A stretch of DNA of 64,000 nucleotides. Origin: Embleya scabrispora DSM 41855 (GTDB lineage Bacteria; Actinomycetota; Actinomycetes; Streptomycetales; Streptomycetaceae). The notes beneath the pieces are model-generated. The model saw nothing but the letters and a program-made list of their open reading frames with translations. It did no database searches and had not been told where the DNA came from. The position numbers and the translations under genes are program-made. Positions 25,152 to 33,883 of this stretch are shown piece by piece. Every line of letters starts with the position of its first letter. Position 1 is the first letter of the stretch. The stretch spans positions 207,914 to 271,913 of the forward strand of contig NZ_KB889686.1 of the NCBI RefSeq assembly GCF_000372745.1, given 5' to 3'.

Positions 25152-27431
25152 TCAGACGCGGACCGCGTCCCGATCCGGGTCGCTGTCCGCCGGGTCGAAC
25201 GGGTTCGCCTTCGCCTTCGCGGCCGCGGCGTCGTCGCCCAGGTACTTGCGCAGCCCCTCACCCTCGACGTCCACGTTCGGGATGAGCTTGCTCAGCCACG
25301 CCGGCAGCCACCACGCGGACTTGCCGAGCAGGGCCAGTACGGCCGGCACGATCGTCATCCGGACCACGAACGCGTCGAACAGGACGGCGGAGGCGAGGCC
25401 GAAGCCGATCATCTTGACCATCGAGTCGGGCGCCCCGATGAAGCCGGCGAACACCCCGATCATGATCAGCGCGGCGGCCGTGACCACCCGCGCACCGTGC
25501 TTGAACCCGCTGACCACGGACTGCCTCGGGCTCTCGCCGTGCACGTACGCCTCGCGCATCCCGGTGACCAGGAAGACCTCGTAGTCCATCGCGAGTCCGA
25601 ACACGATGCCGACCAGGAAGATCGGCATCATGCTCATGATCGGCCCGGTCTGGTCGACCCCGATCAGGCTGCCGAACCAGCCCCACTGGAACACCGCGAC
25701 CACCGCGCCGAGCGAGGCGACCACCGAGAGCAGGAAGCCGCCGGCCGCCTTGAGCGGCACCAGGATCGACCGGAACACCGCCATCAGCAGCAGGATCGCG
25801 AGGCCGACCACGAGGGCCAGGTAGGGCAGCAGCGCGTCGTTCAGGCGCTGGGAGAAGTCGATGTTCAGCGCCGGACCGCCGCCGACGAGCGTGTCGGCAC
25901 CGGTACGGGCCTTGGTCTCGTCCGCCGTGGCACGGATCGCGTGCACCAGGTCCTTGGTGGCGTTGCTGCTCGGCTTGGAAGCGGGTGTGATCTCGATGAT
26001 CGCGGTGTTCTCCGCCTTGTTGAAGGTGGCGGGAGCGATCGAGGCGATGCCCTTGACCTTGCCCAGCGCGTTGGTGACCTCGGCCGCCGCGGCCCTGCCG
26101 TTGTTGTTCTTGGCGGCGTCCACCACGACCAGCAGCGGCCCGTTGAAGCCGGGACCGAAGCTCTCGGTCAGCAGGTCGTAGCCGCGACGCTGGGTGGTGT
26201 CGGTCGACTTCACGCTGTCGTCCGGCAGGCCGAGCTCCATGCTCGTGGCGGGCAGCGCGAGCGCGCCCAGGCCCAGTACCGCGACCACCAGGACCTTGAT
26301 CGGGCGACGCAGTACGAACCGCGCCCAGCGGGTGCCCATGTTGGGCTTGTCCGCGTCCCGCCGGTGATCGGTGCCGCCGGCGGCGATCTCGGCCTCGCGC
26401 CGGGCGAAGCGCTTGCGGTCCTTGCGGCCGAATATGCGCTTGCCCGCGAAGCCCAGGATGGCCGGTACGAAGGTCAGCGCGACCAGTACCGCGACCGCGA
26501 CGGTGCCGGCCGCGGCCAGGCCCATCTCGGTCAGCATCGGGATGTTGACCACGGCCAGGCCGGCGAGCGCGACCACCACGGTGAGGCCGGCGAAGACCAC
26601 CGCGGAGCCCGCGGTGCCCACCGCCCGGCCGGCCGCGTCCTCGGGTTCGCGGCCCTGGGTCAACTCGCTGCGATAGCGCGAGACCACGAACAGCGCGTAG
26701 TCGATGCCGACCGCCAGGCCGAGCATCATCGCCAGCGTCGAGGTGGTGGGGGAGAGGTCGAACACGCCCGCGAGGGCGGTGATGCCGCCGACGCCGATGG
26801 CGACGCCGAGCAGCGCGGTGAGCAGCGGCAGCCCTGCGGCGATCATCGCGCCGAAGGTGATCGCCAGGACCACGGCCGCGATCAGGACGCCGACGATCTC
26901 GCCGTTGCCCGGGCCGGAGTCGGTCTGGAGCGCGTCGCCGCCGACCTCGACGGTCAGACCCGCGTCGCGGCCCTGCTGCGCCGCGTGCGAGAGCGTGTCG
27001 CGGGTCTTGTCGTGCAGCGTGTCGGCCGGTTCCTGGTAGGCCACGGCCGCATACGCGGTGGTGTGGTCCTTACTGACCGTGCCCGCCTCGAACGGGTCGG
27101 CGGCACTGGCCACCTGGTCGGTGCCCTTGAGCGCGCCGACCACCTGCAGGACGGCTGCCTTGTTCTTGGCGGAGTCGATCTGCTGGCCGGCGGGCGCGCG
27201 GAAGACGATCCGCGCGCCGGCACCGCCGGCGGCGGCCTCGGGCGTGCGGGCCTCCAGCAGGTCGACGGCCTTCTGCGCCTCGATGCCGGGAACCGAGAAG
27301 GGTTTGGCGGCCGGAGCGGACGCCTGCGAGGCGCCGAATCCGACCAGGGCGAGGATCGCAACCCAGAGCAGGACGACCAGGCGTCGCCGCCGAAAGGCGG
27401 CCCGACCGAGTCGGTACAGGAATGTGGCCAT
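25152..27431 (-). CDS. MMPL-family RND transporter
   Basis: A 759-residue inner-membrane exporter of the MMPL/RND class. Helix 1 (LVVLLWVAILALVGFGASQA) is followed by a large outer loop and a first helix bundle (for example TALLGVAIGVGGITALAGVF, with the GLAVGIDYALFVVSRYR motif). A second outer loop and a second bundle carry GIVFGLAMDYEVFLVTGMRE. The two DY motifs are the proton-relay positions of the family. Relatives export lipids, siderophores or drugs. The ATG at 27431 starts right before helix 1. It is divergent from a TetR gene, with two palindromes between, so repression by that TetR is very likely. Confidence 0.93.
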   Translation of the reverse strand: MATFLYRLGRAAFRRRRLVVLLWVAILALVGFGASQASAPAAKPFSVPGIEAQKAVDLLEARTPEAAAGGAGARIVFRAPAGQQIDSAKNKAAVLQVVGALKGTDQVASAADPFEAGTVSKDHTTAYAAVAYQEPADTLHDKTRDTLSHAAQQGRDAGLTVEVGGDALQTDSGPGNGEIVGVLIAAVVLAITFGAMIAAGLPLLTALLGVAIGVGGITALAGVFDLSPTTSTLAMMLGLAVGIDYALFVVSRYRSELTQGREPEDAAGRAVGTAGSAVVFAGLTVVVALAGLAVVNIPMLTEMGLAAAGTVAVAVLVALTFVPAILGFAGKRIFGRKDRKRFARREAEIAAGGTDHRRDADKPNMGTRWARFVLRRPIKVLVVAVLGLGALALPATSMELGLPDDSVKSTDTTQRRGYDLLTESFGPGFNGPLLVVVDAAKNNNGRAAAAEVTNALGKVKGIASIAPATFNKAENTAIIEITPASKPSSNATKDLVHAIRATADETKARTGADTLVGGGPALNIDFSQRLNDALLPYLALVVGLAILLLMAVFRSILVPLKAAGGFLLSVVASLGAVVAVFQWGWFGSLIGVDQTGPIMSMMPIFLVGIVFGLAMDYEVFLVTGMREAYVHGESPRQSVVSGFKHGARVVTAAALIMIGVFAGFIGAPDSMVKMIGFGLASAVLFDAFVVRMTIVPAVLALLGKSAWWLPAWLSKLIPNVDVEGEGLRKYLGDDAAAAKAKANPFDPADSDPDRDAVRV

Positions 27432-27615
27432 GAAGGAGTCTCCAGGCTCGTGCGAGTCGGGACGTGGGGGGCAGGGCGTGCGGGATCGACCCGGGGCGAC
27501 ACGTGTCACCGACACCGGGCGGCATGCAAAACGAGTACGGAGCGGGCGGGTATGGGCAGGCGCAAGCAAAGGTGTGGCAGGTGTGAGCAGGTCACATGCC
27601 CGAACGGCCGAGCGG

Positions 27616-27637
27616 TTCTACTAGCCGGACAGTAGAA
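27616..27637. promoter_or_regulatory. TetR operator copy 1
   Basis: TTCTACT-AGCCGGAC-AGTAGAA is a perfect seven-base-arm palindrome in the gap between the MMPL and TetR genes. It shares TCTACT, GCCG and AGTAGA with the second copy 93 bases away. Confidence 0.65.
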
Positions 27638-27709
27638 ATTATGCCGGGCCACAAGCCCCTCGTATGTCCTTCGGAAGGTGTGGACACGCGTACTACGTGG
27701 GGCGTAGTT

Positions 27710-27729
27710 TCTACTGGCCGTACAGTAGA
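27710..27729. promoter_or_regulatory. TetR operator copy 2
   Basis: TCTACTG-GCCGTA-CAGTAGA is a perfect palindrome with the same half-site as copy 1. It ends 51 bases before the tetR GTG, suggesting autoregulation. A weaker CTACG-N5-CGTAG repeat (27693-27707) lies beside it. Confidence 0.65.
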
Positions 27730-27780
27730 TATAGGTGTCGGACGGCACACGCAGCGCTCGCAACCGGGAAGGAGTCGCAC

Positions 27781-28407
27781 GTGACCGGCCAACGAGGCGA
27801 CACCCGGCGCCGGGTCCGCGAGACCGCGTTGACCCTGTTCGCCGACAAGACGTACGGCGCCACCACACTCCAGGACATCGCCGACGCGATGGGCGTGACC
27901 AAGGCCGCCCTGTATTACTACTTCCGGACCAAGGAAGAAATCCTCGCCGACCTGGTCGAGCCGGCCGTCGCCGAGCTGGAGGAGATCCTGGACCGGGCCG
28001 AGGGCCAGTCCTTCTCGCCCGCCGCCACCCGCGAGTTGTTGCTCGCGATGGGCGAGTTGTACGCGGGGGATCGACGCCGGCTGATCATCCTCATGTTCGA
28101 CCGCACCTTCAAGTCCGTGCCGGTGCTGGGCGAGCGGGCGATGGTGTGCCGACAGCGCACCCAGCAGGCGCTGGCACGCGGGAGCGCGCACGACTCGGCC
28201 GGCGACGTGCGCGCGATCGCGGCGTTGGCGGCGCTGACCGTCCCGCTGGCGGCGCTGGAGGGATACGAGGATCTGCACCCGTTGGTCGGCCCGGCCGTGG
28301 CGGCGGCGTGTGCGGTGCTCGGCATCCGGCCGCCGCGCGGGGGCGCGGCGGGCACGGGGACGGCGAAAGCGGTGCCCGGGAAGGCGTCCGCGGCGACGGT
28401 GGGCTGA
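27781..28407 (+). CDS. TetR/AcrR-family repressor, likely of the MMPL exporter
   Basis: A 208-residue repressor with the canonical N-terminal three-helix HTH (RVRETALTLFADKTYGATTL ... IADAMGVTKAALYYYFRTKEE, residues about 10-52). A helical ligand-binding domain follows, and the last 25 residues are a flexible Gly/Ala tail. The GTG at 27781 puts the HTH eight residues from the start. Upstream in-frame codons would run through the operators. Its target is inferred from two shared palindromes in the divergent gap. The effector is presumably a substrate of the pump. Confidence 0.92.
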   Translation: MTGQRGDTRRRVRETALTLFADKTYGATTLQDIADAMGVTKAALYYYFRTKEEILADLVEPAVAELEEILDRAEGQSFSPAATRELLLAMGELYAGDRRRLIILMFDRTFKSVPVLGERAMVCRQRTQQALARGSAHDSAGDVRAIAALAALTVPLAALEGYEDLHPLVGPAVAAACAVLGIRPPRGGAAGTGTAKAVPGKASAATVG

Positions 28408-28466
28408 CCACACCGCGGCAGGCAATGTGCTGCCCGACGACGTGGGCATCGCCTACGGTCGTTGCC

Positions 28467-29327
28467 ATGGTCGAAACCGTTGATCTGTCCGCGATGTTGC
28501 TTCGTGACGAGACCGGCCGAGGACTCACCGGCCATCTCGCCCGCCCGAAGGGCAAGGGCCCGTGGCCGGGTGTGGTCGTCCTGTTCGAAGGGGCGGGCCC
28601 GGACGCGGTCAACCGACGCCACGCGGACCGGATGGCCGAGGCCGGCTACCTGGCGCTGATGCCGGACCTCTACCACGGTCGCGGCCCCAGCCGGTGCATG
28701 GTCTCCGTCATGCGCTCGGTCTCGACCGGCCGCGGTCGACCCTACGCCGACATCGAGGCGGCCCGGCAGTGGCTGTTGGCCGCCGAGGACTGCACCGGCA
28801 GGGTCGGGGTGATCGGCTTCTGCATGGGCGGCGGCTTCGCGCTGCTGCTCGCCGGGCAGGGCACCTACGACGTGGCCGCCGCCAACTACGCCCAGCTGCC
28901 CCGCGATCCGGACGCCGCGCTGCGCGGCGCGTGTGCGATCGTCGCCTCCTACGGCGGCAAGGACAAGGTCTTTCGCGGCGGTGCGGCCAAGCTGGAGGCG
29001 GCCTTGAGTCGCGCCGGCGTCGAACACGACGTCAAGCTCTACCCGGACGCGGGCCACTCGTTCCTCAACGAGACCGACAACGCGCCGCCGGCGCTGCGCC
29101 CCGTGCTGCGCACCATCCTGGGCATCGGCCCCGAACCGGCGGCCGCCGCGGACGCGTGGCAACGCATCGAGACCTTCTTCGCCCGACACCTGACGGCCGA
29201 CGCCCCCACCGAGTCCGAAGCCGATGCCACGACCCAAGCACCGCCCCCCACCACGACCAAGCCTCCGACCGAAGCCGGCAGCAAGTCCCCCGGCGCCGCC
29301 GCGAACGAGGCACCGCCGACCGGCTGA
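28467..29327 (+). CDS. Dienelactone hydrolase family protein
   Basis: A 286-residue alpha/beta hydrolase of the dienelactone hydrolase family. The nucleophile elbow GFCMGG places Cys119 as the catalytic residue. An acidic residue sits in LYPDAG and the His in AGHSF. The core ends near residue 235, and the rest is a Thr/Pro/Ala-rich tail of unknown use. Family members open cyclic enol-lactones in aromatic degradation, but most actinomycete copies are of unknown substrate. It lies 59 bases downstream of tetR and could be a second member of that operon. The ATG at 28467 is the only start before the first conserved strand. Confidence 0.9.
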   Translation: MVETVDLSAMLLRDETGRGLTGHLARPKGKGPWPGVVVLFEGAGPDAVNRRHADRMAEAGYLALMPDLYHGRGPSRCMVSVMRSVSTGRGRPYADIEAARQWLLAAEDCTGRVGVIGFCMGGGFALLLAGQGTYDVAAANYAQLPRDPDAALRGACAIVASYGGKDKVFRGGAAKLEAALSRAGVEHDVKLYPDAGHSFLNETDNAPPALRPVLRTILGIGPEPAAAADAWQRIETFFARHLTADAPTESEADATTQAPPPTTTKPPTEAGSKSPGAAANEAPPTG

Positions 29328-29347
29328 ACCCGCCGACGCGCGCCCCG

Positions 29348-29640
29348 CTACTCCCCGGTGCCGCCGTCGAGGCGCTCGCGGAGGAAGTCGGCATGGCCGT
29401 TGTGTTGGGCGTACTCCTCGATCATGTGGGTGAGCACCCAGCGCAGCGAATACATGTCACCACCTGCCGTGCCGGTGACCGCGAGCGACTCGGCGCCGGC
29501 CACCACCGCCCGCGCCCGCTCGCACTCCTCGCGCCAGGCCGCGAACGTCTCGTCGACATCGGCGTTGTCGATGTCGAAGTCGGCGTACTCGCCCGGGACA
29601 TGACTCCACGGACTGCGACTGTCCTCACCGTTGATCGTGT
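29348..29640 (-). pseudogene. C-terminal fragment of a DUF664/DinB-family protein
   Basis: The minus strand encodes PGEYADFDIDNADVDETFAA, then SLRWVLTHMIEEYAQHNGHA and DFLRERLDGGTGE, ending in TAG at 29348. This is the C-terminal half of DinB-like DUF664 proteins. It includes the metal-ligand region HMIEEYAQHNGH, which looks intact. The front half is missing: upstream in the same frame lie the hairpin terminator and 3' end of the next gene. It is therefore an N-terminally truncated remnant. Confidence 0.65.
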
Positions 29641-29645
29641 CAACG

Positions 29646-29685
29646 CCGGGTACCGCCCCTCGGCGAGAGCAGGGACGGTACCCGG
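29646..29685 (-). terminator. Terminator of the small secreted-protein gene
   Basis: A 15-base stem (29646-29660 with 29671-29685, one mismatch) closes a 10-base loop. It starts eight bases after the stop of the minus-strand gene at 29693. Confidence 0.75.
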
Positions 29686-29692
29686 TGTCGGA

Positions 29693-29935
29693 TCAGGCCC
29701 AGTACTCGACGTACAGCGAGAAGCCGACCGCGCCGTTGCCGGTGCAGTGGTACGTACTCGCGCCGGCGTAGTGCACGTACATCGCGCCGGTGCTCCGGCA
29801 CTCGTCCAGGTATCGGTAGGTCGCGATGTAACTTCCGCTCGCCGCCTGCGCGGAGCCGGCTCCCGCCGTCACCAGTCCCACCGATGCCGACGCCGCGAGT
29901 GCCAGACCCGCCATGCGCCGTGTCAACTTCGACAT
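29693..29935 (-). CDS. Small secreted protein
   Basis: An 80-residue precursor with a clear Sec signal peptide (SKLTRRMAGLALAASASVGL, then AGSAQA, cleavage near residue 32). The mature part of about 48 residues is rich in Tyr, Ser and Gly and contains two cysteines (in DECRS and YHCTG) that could form one disulfide. The aromatic density (YIATYRYLDE, YVHYAG, LYVEYWA) suggests a small beta-sheet protein. No family is recognised. The ATG at 29935 begins the signal peptide properly. A strong hairpin follows the stop, so this is a separate short transcription unit, possibly well expressed. Confidence 0.75.
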   Translation of the reverse strand: MSKLTRRMAGLALAASASVGLVTAGAGSAQAASGSYIATYRYLDECRSTGAMYVHYAGASTYHCTGNGAVGFSLYVEYWA

Positions 29936-30111
29936 GTGTTCCCCCGTTCGTCGATCAAGCACGAGCGCTCATGGTGCAACTCCGGTCGAAGCACGTCAAG
30001 ATCCGTTACACAGAGGCAACGACCGTATACAGACCCGGAGTTGGTCGCCGGTGCGTTCCGCCTTTCGTGGCCGGCCCGTGCCGCTCACCCGGCCGAGCGG
30101 GATTGCCGAGA

Positions 30112-30891
30112 TCACTGCCCACGCGCGGCCCTCGCCCGGGTCAACCGCTCGATCGCCGCCACCACGTACGCGGTGTGCGTCCGCACCTGCGGCAACATCT
30201 CGTGCCAGGTCCCCTCCTCGGCGCCGAGATAGTCGGCCCGCGCACGGGCGAGCACGGGTCGGTGCTCGGCCGGCAGCCGCGCGAGCGCCCAATCGGCGGC
30301 GGCGTCCTTGGTATGGATCGCCCCGGTCCCGAGAGTCGTCCAGATTCGTGCCAGGGTGAGCAGGACGTTGCGGGTGTCGGTGGCCACCTCGGCGAGCAAC
30401 TCCGGTACACCGGCCACGATCGCGCGGATCAGGTCGTCGTGCGGAACCGGGTCGAGCACCTCGTCCGGTGGCGGCCCCACCAGCGCCGCGCGCCCGAGCA
30501 GCACCATCGTGAGCAGCGGCGCGAGATCCGGGCTCGGCGCCGGCGCCGGTGTCGCACCGCGCTCGTAGTCCTCGCGCAGCCATTCGCCGTACTGGAACTC
30601 GCAGTACGGCGGATAGCGCCACGGTCGTACCTCGGACTGCACGACCACGGTCAACTCCACCGGCCGAGCGGGCCCGCCGTGGGCCCGCTCGCCGGAGATC
30701 GCCATCAACCCCTCGACCAGCGCCCGTCGCCGCGCGGCCGTGGTGGCACGCCGCACGACGACCAGCACGTCCACGTCACTGTGTGGCCGCAGTCCACCGA
30801 GCACGGCGGAACCGTGCAGGTAGGCACCGACGATCTGCTCTGCGCCGAGCGTGTCGCGAACGAGTCGGACGATGTCCTCGGTGGATGCCAT
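30112..30891 (-). CDS. AadA/ANT(3'')-like aminoglycoside adenylyltransferase family protein
   Basis: A 259-residue nucleotidyltransferase. The catalytic motif GSxxxG...DxD is present as LHGSAVLGGLRPHSDVDVLV, with Gly27, Ser28, Asp39 and Asp41. A helical C-terminal domain follows with the ANT(3'')-type block ATDTRNVLLTLARIWTTL and KDAAADWAL. These features match streptomycin/spectinomycin adenylyltransferases and their many chromosomal homologues, so drug resistance is possible but untested. The ATG at 30891 gives a start 24 residues before the catalytic loop. A SoxR-box-like palindrome lies 136 bases upstream with no MerR gene beside it. Confidence 0.87.
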   Translation of the reverse strand: MASTEDIVRLVRDTLGAEQIVGAYLHGSAVLGGLRPHSDVDVLVVVRRATTAARRRALVEGLMAISGERAHGGPARPVELTVVVQSEVRPWRYPPYCEFQYGEWLREDYERGATPAPAPSPDLAPLLTMVLLGRAALVGPPPDEVLDPVPHDDLIRAIVAGVPELLAEVATDTRNVLLTLARIWTTLGTGAIHTKDAAADWALARLPAEHRPVLARARADYLGAEEGTWHEMLPQVRTHTAYVVAAIERLTRARAARGQ

Positions 30892-31026
30892 CGGGCTCCT
30901 CGGGTCGGGATCGGAGTCGTCCGGGCCGACGCGATGCGCCGGCCGTCGTCCTCCGGTACTCATCTGAACTCGCCCGTTGCCGGCGGTTGTCGCCAGGGAT
31001 CGAGCGTCCTCCGAGAGGAGTATGGA

Positions 31027-31046
31027 ACCTCGCGTCGACTTGAAGT
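31027..31046. promoter_or_regulatory. SoxR/MerR-type operator-like palindrome
   Basis: The 20 bases match the SoxR box ACCTCAAGTTAACTTGAGGT at 15 positions, keeping ACCTC at one end and ACTTGA with GT at the other. It lies between deoR and the aadA-like gene. Confidence 0.35.
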
Positions 31047-31083
31047 CAACCGATGTGCCGAGTGCTCCCGGATCCGGGCCGCC

Positions 31084-31842
31084 TCACACCACCCGCACGT
31101 CCACGCCCAGGTCGCGCAGGCCCGACACCGCCTCGATCGGCGCGCTCTCGTCGGTGATGACCATGTCGAGGTCGGTGGCCGGGCAGACGTGACCCAGGCC
31201 GGTGCGGCCGAACTTGGTTCCGGTGCAGACCGCGACGACGCGCTGCGCCGAGGCGATGGCCGCCTGCTTGATCGGCACCTCGGTCAGGTCGTTGGCGGTC
31301 AGGCCGTGGTCGACGGACAAGCCGCAGACACCCAGCACGGTGGTGTCCACGCGCAACGTGCGCAGCGAGGTCTCGGTGAGATGGCCGCCCAGCGTCAGGG
31401 CGCCGGGCGTGGTTTGGCCGCCGGGAACCAACAGGCGTACGTCCGGCGCGTTGCCCAGGACGTACGCCGCATGCAGATCGAGCGGGACCACGGTGACCCG
31501 GCGACGGGCCAGCGCCCGGGCGATGGCCAGGCTCGTGGTGCCGCCGTCCAGGATCAGCGATTCGCCGTCGGTGACCAGCGTGTCGAACACGGCGGCGATC
31601 CGGCGCTTGCTCTCCGGCGCCTCGTGCTCGCGCACGCCGAACGGCAACACCTCCCCGCGCAACACCAGGCTGACCGCGCCACCGCGGACCCGGCGCAGCA
31701 CGCCCTGCTCGGCGAGCTGGTCGAGGTCGCGACGGATGGTCATCTCCGAGCAACCGGTCTCCTCGGCCAACTCGGCCACGGTGACGCGTTCCGCCGTGCG
31801 CATTCTCTCGATGAGCAAAAGCTGGCGTTCCGAACCTTCCAT
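31084..31842 (-). CDS. DeoR-family sugar-responsive repressor
   Basis: A 252-residue repressor. An N-terminal winged HTH covers residues 1-57 (RQLLLIERMRTAERVTVAEL, CSEMTIRRDLDQLAEQGVLR, RVRGGA). The DeoR sensor domain covers about 75-235 with the phosphosugar-binding signature SLILDGGTTSLAIARAL and VDTTVLGVCGLSVDHGL. DeoR sensors bind phosphorylated sugars. It is divergent from a HAD phosphatase and an FHS-type MFS transporter, its probable targets. The ATG at 31842 directly precedes the HTH. TGTTCRA repeats lie immediately upstream of this start. Confidence 0.92.
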   Translation of the reverse strand: MEGSERQLLLIERMRTAERVTVAELAEETGCSEMTIRRDLDQLAEQGVLRRVRGGAVSLVLRGEVLPFGVREHEAPESKRRIAAVFDTLVTDGESLILDGGTTSLAIARALARRRVTVVPLDLHAAYVLGNAPDVRLLVPGGQTTPGALTLGGHLTETSLRTLRVDTTVLGVCGLSVDHGLTANDLTEVPIKQAAIASAQRVVAVCTGTKFGRTGLGHVCPATDLDMVITDESAPIEAVSGLRDLGVDVRVV

Positions 31843-31843
31843 G

Positions 31844-31871
31844 TGTTCAATCAAACGTGTTGTATGTTCGA
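31844..31871. promoter_or_regulatory. Putative DeoR operator: TGTTC(A/G)A direct repeats
   Basis: TGTTCAA (31844-31850) and TGTTCGA (31865-31871) are spaced 21 bases apart, two helical turns, within the divergent deoR/HAD gap. Directly repeated, AT-rich sites are typical for DeoR proteins. Confidence 0.45.
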
Positions 31872-31934
31872 AAGTCAATCGACCGACCAGCCCGAGTGAC
31901 CCAAGCGGTCCAAGCGACTCGACCAAGGAGCCCC

Positions 31935-32567
31935 ATGCGCACCGAATGGATCGTCTTCGACTTCGGCGGCGTCATCTGCATGCCGCCGCCCGACCACGCG
32001 AGCGAGGCCCTGGCCCGCACCGTCGGGGTCACCCCGGCCGAGTTCTGGCCCGCCTACTGGCCCGATCGCGCGGCCTACGACGCGGGCACGCTGAGCGCCG
32101 CCGAGTTCTGGAGTGGCCTGTGCGTACGGCTGGACCGACCGGTGCCGGACCCGGACCGGCTCGACCTGCTGGTGGCCGGCGACCTCGCCGCGTGGATGCA
32201 CCTGAACCAGGACACCCTCGACCTGTTGGCCGAACTGGCCGAACTGGCCGACCGGGGCGTCGCACTGGCGCTGCTGTCCAACGCCCCGGCCGAAATGGCC
32301 CGCCATCTCGACGAGCAGCCGTGGGCGCGGGTGTTCCGCCATCGGGTGTTCAGCGCCGACCTGGGCCTGGCCAAGCCCGACCCGCGCATCTACCACCACC
32401 TGTGTGCGCAACTGGACGCACAGCCGGGCGAACTCCTGTTCGTCGACGACCGCCCGGAGAACCTGGACGCGGCCAGGGCCCTGGGCATCGAGTCGCTCCT
32501 GTTCACCGACACCCCCACGCTGCGCGCCGACCTGGACCGGGCCCGGGCCACCGGATCGGTCCGGTGA
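31935..32567 (+). CDS. HAD-superfamily hydrolase (IA-type phosphatase)
   Basis: A 210-residue haloacid-dehalogenase phosphatase. Motif I, FDFGGVIC, carries the nucleophile Asp9. Position 11 is Gly instead of the usual Asp of DxD, a pattern common in epoxide-hydrolase/HAD-IA3-type relatives. Motif II is LLSNAP, motif III lysine is in LGLAKPDPRIY, and motif IV is FVDDRPEN. A helical cap lies between motifs I and II. It may dephosphorylate a sugar phosphate. AAGGAG precedes the ATG at 31935. The stop overlaps the next start (GTGA), coupling it to an MFS transporter. Confidence 0.88.
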   Translation: MRTEWIVFDFGGVICMPPPDHASEALARTVGVTPAEFWPAYWPDRAAYDAGTLSAAEFWSGLCVRLDRPVPDPDRLDLLVAGDLAAWMHLNQDTLDLLAELAELADRGVALALLSNAPAEMARHLDEQPWARVFRHRVFSADLGLAKPDPRIYHHLCAQLDAQPGELLFVDDRPENLDAARALGIESLLFTDTPTLRADLDRARATGSVR

Positions 32568-33883
32568 GCACCGAGGCCGACGCCCCGGCCGACACCCCCG
32601 GCGGCGCACCCGGACGGCGGCTCCACCCGAACACACCCGCGACCGTGCACCCGCACGCCGACCGGCCCCGGCGGCCGGCGCCGCGGCCCGCCGGCCCACC
32701 CGCCGACCTCCCGGCGTTCCCACCCGGCGCGGCGATCGCCGCATGTGTGGCCTTCGTGCTGATCGGCGCGCTCCAGGCACTGTACGGACCGGCCATCCCG
32801 GCGCTGCGCGACGAGTTCGACCTCGGTCCCACCGGCGCCGGACTCGCGCTGAGCGCACACTTCGCCGGCGCGCTGCTCGGCGTACTCGCCGGCGCCGCGC
32901 TCCGCCGTCGCCGGCCCGATCGCCTGCTCCTGGCGATCTCCTGCCTGGCGATGGCCGCGGGTGCCGCCGCCTTCGGCCTCGCCGGGTCCTGGCCGCTCGC
33001 ATTGGGCGCGGTGTTCGTGCTGGGGCTCGGCTTCGGCGGCATCGACTACGGCCTCAACGTGATGGTCGCGGCCGGCTTCGGCCGCCGCGGCCCGGCCATG
33101 CTCAACATCCTCAACGCACACTTCGGCCTCGGCGCCATCGCCGGACCGGCCCTGCTCGGCGCGCTCGGCGCGAACCACTATCCGGTGGTCTTCGTCGGCT
33201 GCGCGGTGGCCTGCGTACTGATCGTCCCGCCGCTGCTCGCGGTGCGCGACACCGCGACCGACACCGCCGTTCCCGCACGCGCCGGCGAAGGCGCGCCGCG
33301 TGCCGCGGCGGTGCTGATGGCGGCCTTCGTCACCTTGTACATCCTGCACGTGGGCATCGAGACCGGCGTCGGCGGCTGGGAACCCACCCACCTGGAGGCG
33401 CTCGGCTACTCCACCTCGACCGCGGCCGGTGCGACCGCCGGATTCTGGCTCGCGATGACCGTCGGCCGCTTCCTGGTCGCGCCGATCAGCCTGCGGCTGA
33501 GCCCACGGGTGGTGGTGCTGGGCAGTTGCGCGGCGATGACCGGCTTCCTGTTCCTGGCGGCGGTGCCGATCCTGGCCCCGTACGCCTACCTGGGCGTCGG
33601 ACTCGCCATCGCGCCGATCTTCCCGACCGGGCTGGCCTGGTTGGCCGAACGCGTCCCGGGGTCGGCGAGCGCCGCCGCGTGGGTGATCGCCGCCTCGATG
33701 ATCGGCGGCATCGCCTTCCCGCCGCTGCTCGGCGCGGTGTTCGAGGTCTCCGCTGCGGCCGGCTCCATTCCGCTGCTGCTCGGCGCCCTTTCGATCGTGT
33801 GCCTGGCCGCCGCGGTGGGCTGCGCCCGGATCGCACCGGACGTCGGATCGCGGGTCGGACGGCGGGGCGGCGGCCGGAGCTGA
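32564..33883 (+). CDS. MFS transporter, FHS (fucose-permease-like) type
   Basis: A 439-residue membrane protein with 12 predicted helices after a cytosolic Pro-rich N-terminus of about 55 residues. The segments LNVMVAAG and MLNILNAHFGLGAIAGP are the hallmark of fucose:proton-symporter-like MFS members, in which a conserved Asn pair and His line the path. The GTG start overlaps the HAD stop, so the two proteins are co-translated. With the divergent DeoR this forms a compact sugar or polyol uptake/export unit. The long N-terminal tail is unusual for this class; an internal start closer to helix 1 is possible. Confidence 0.87.
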   Translation: MSTEADAPADTPGGAPGRRLHPNTPATVHPHADRPRRPAPRPAGPPADLPAFPPGAAIAACVAFVLIGALQALYGPAIPALRDEFDLGPTGAGLALSAHFAGALLGVLAGAALRRRRPDRLLLAISCLAMAAGAAAFGLAGSWPLALGAVFVLGLGFGGIDYGLNVMVAAGFGRRGPAMLNILNAHFGLGAIAGPALLGALGANHYPVVFVGCAVACVLIVPPLLAVRDTATDTAVPARAGEGAPRAAAVLMAAFVTLYILHVGIETGVGGWEPTHLEALGYSTSTAAGATAGFWLAMTVGRFLVAPISLRLSPRVVVLGSCAAMTGFLFLAAVPILAPYAYLGVGLAIAPIFPTGLAWLAERVPGSASAAAWVIAASMIGGIAFPPLLGAVFEVSAAAGSIPLLLGALSIVCLAAAVGCARIAPDVGSRVGRRGGGRS

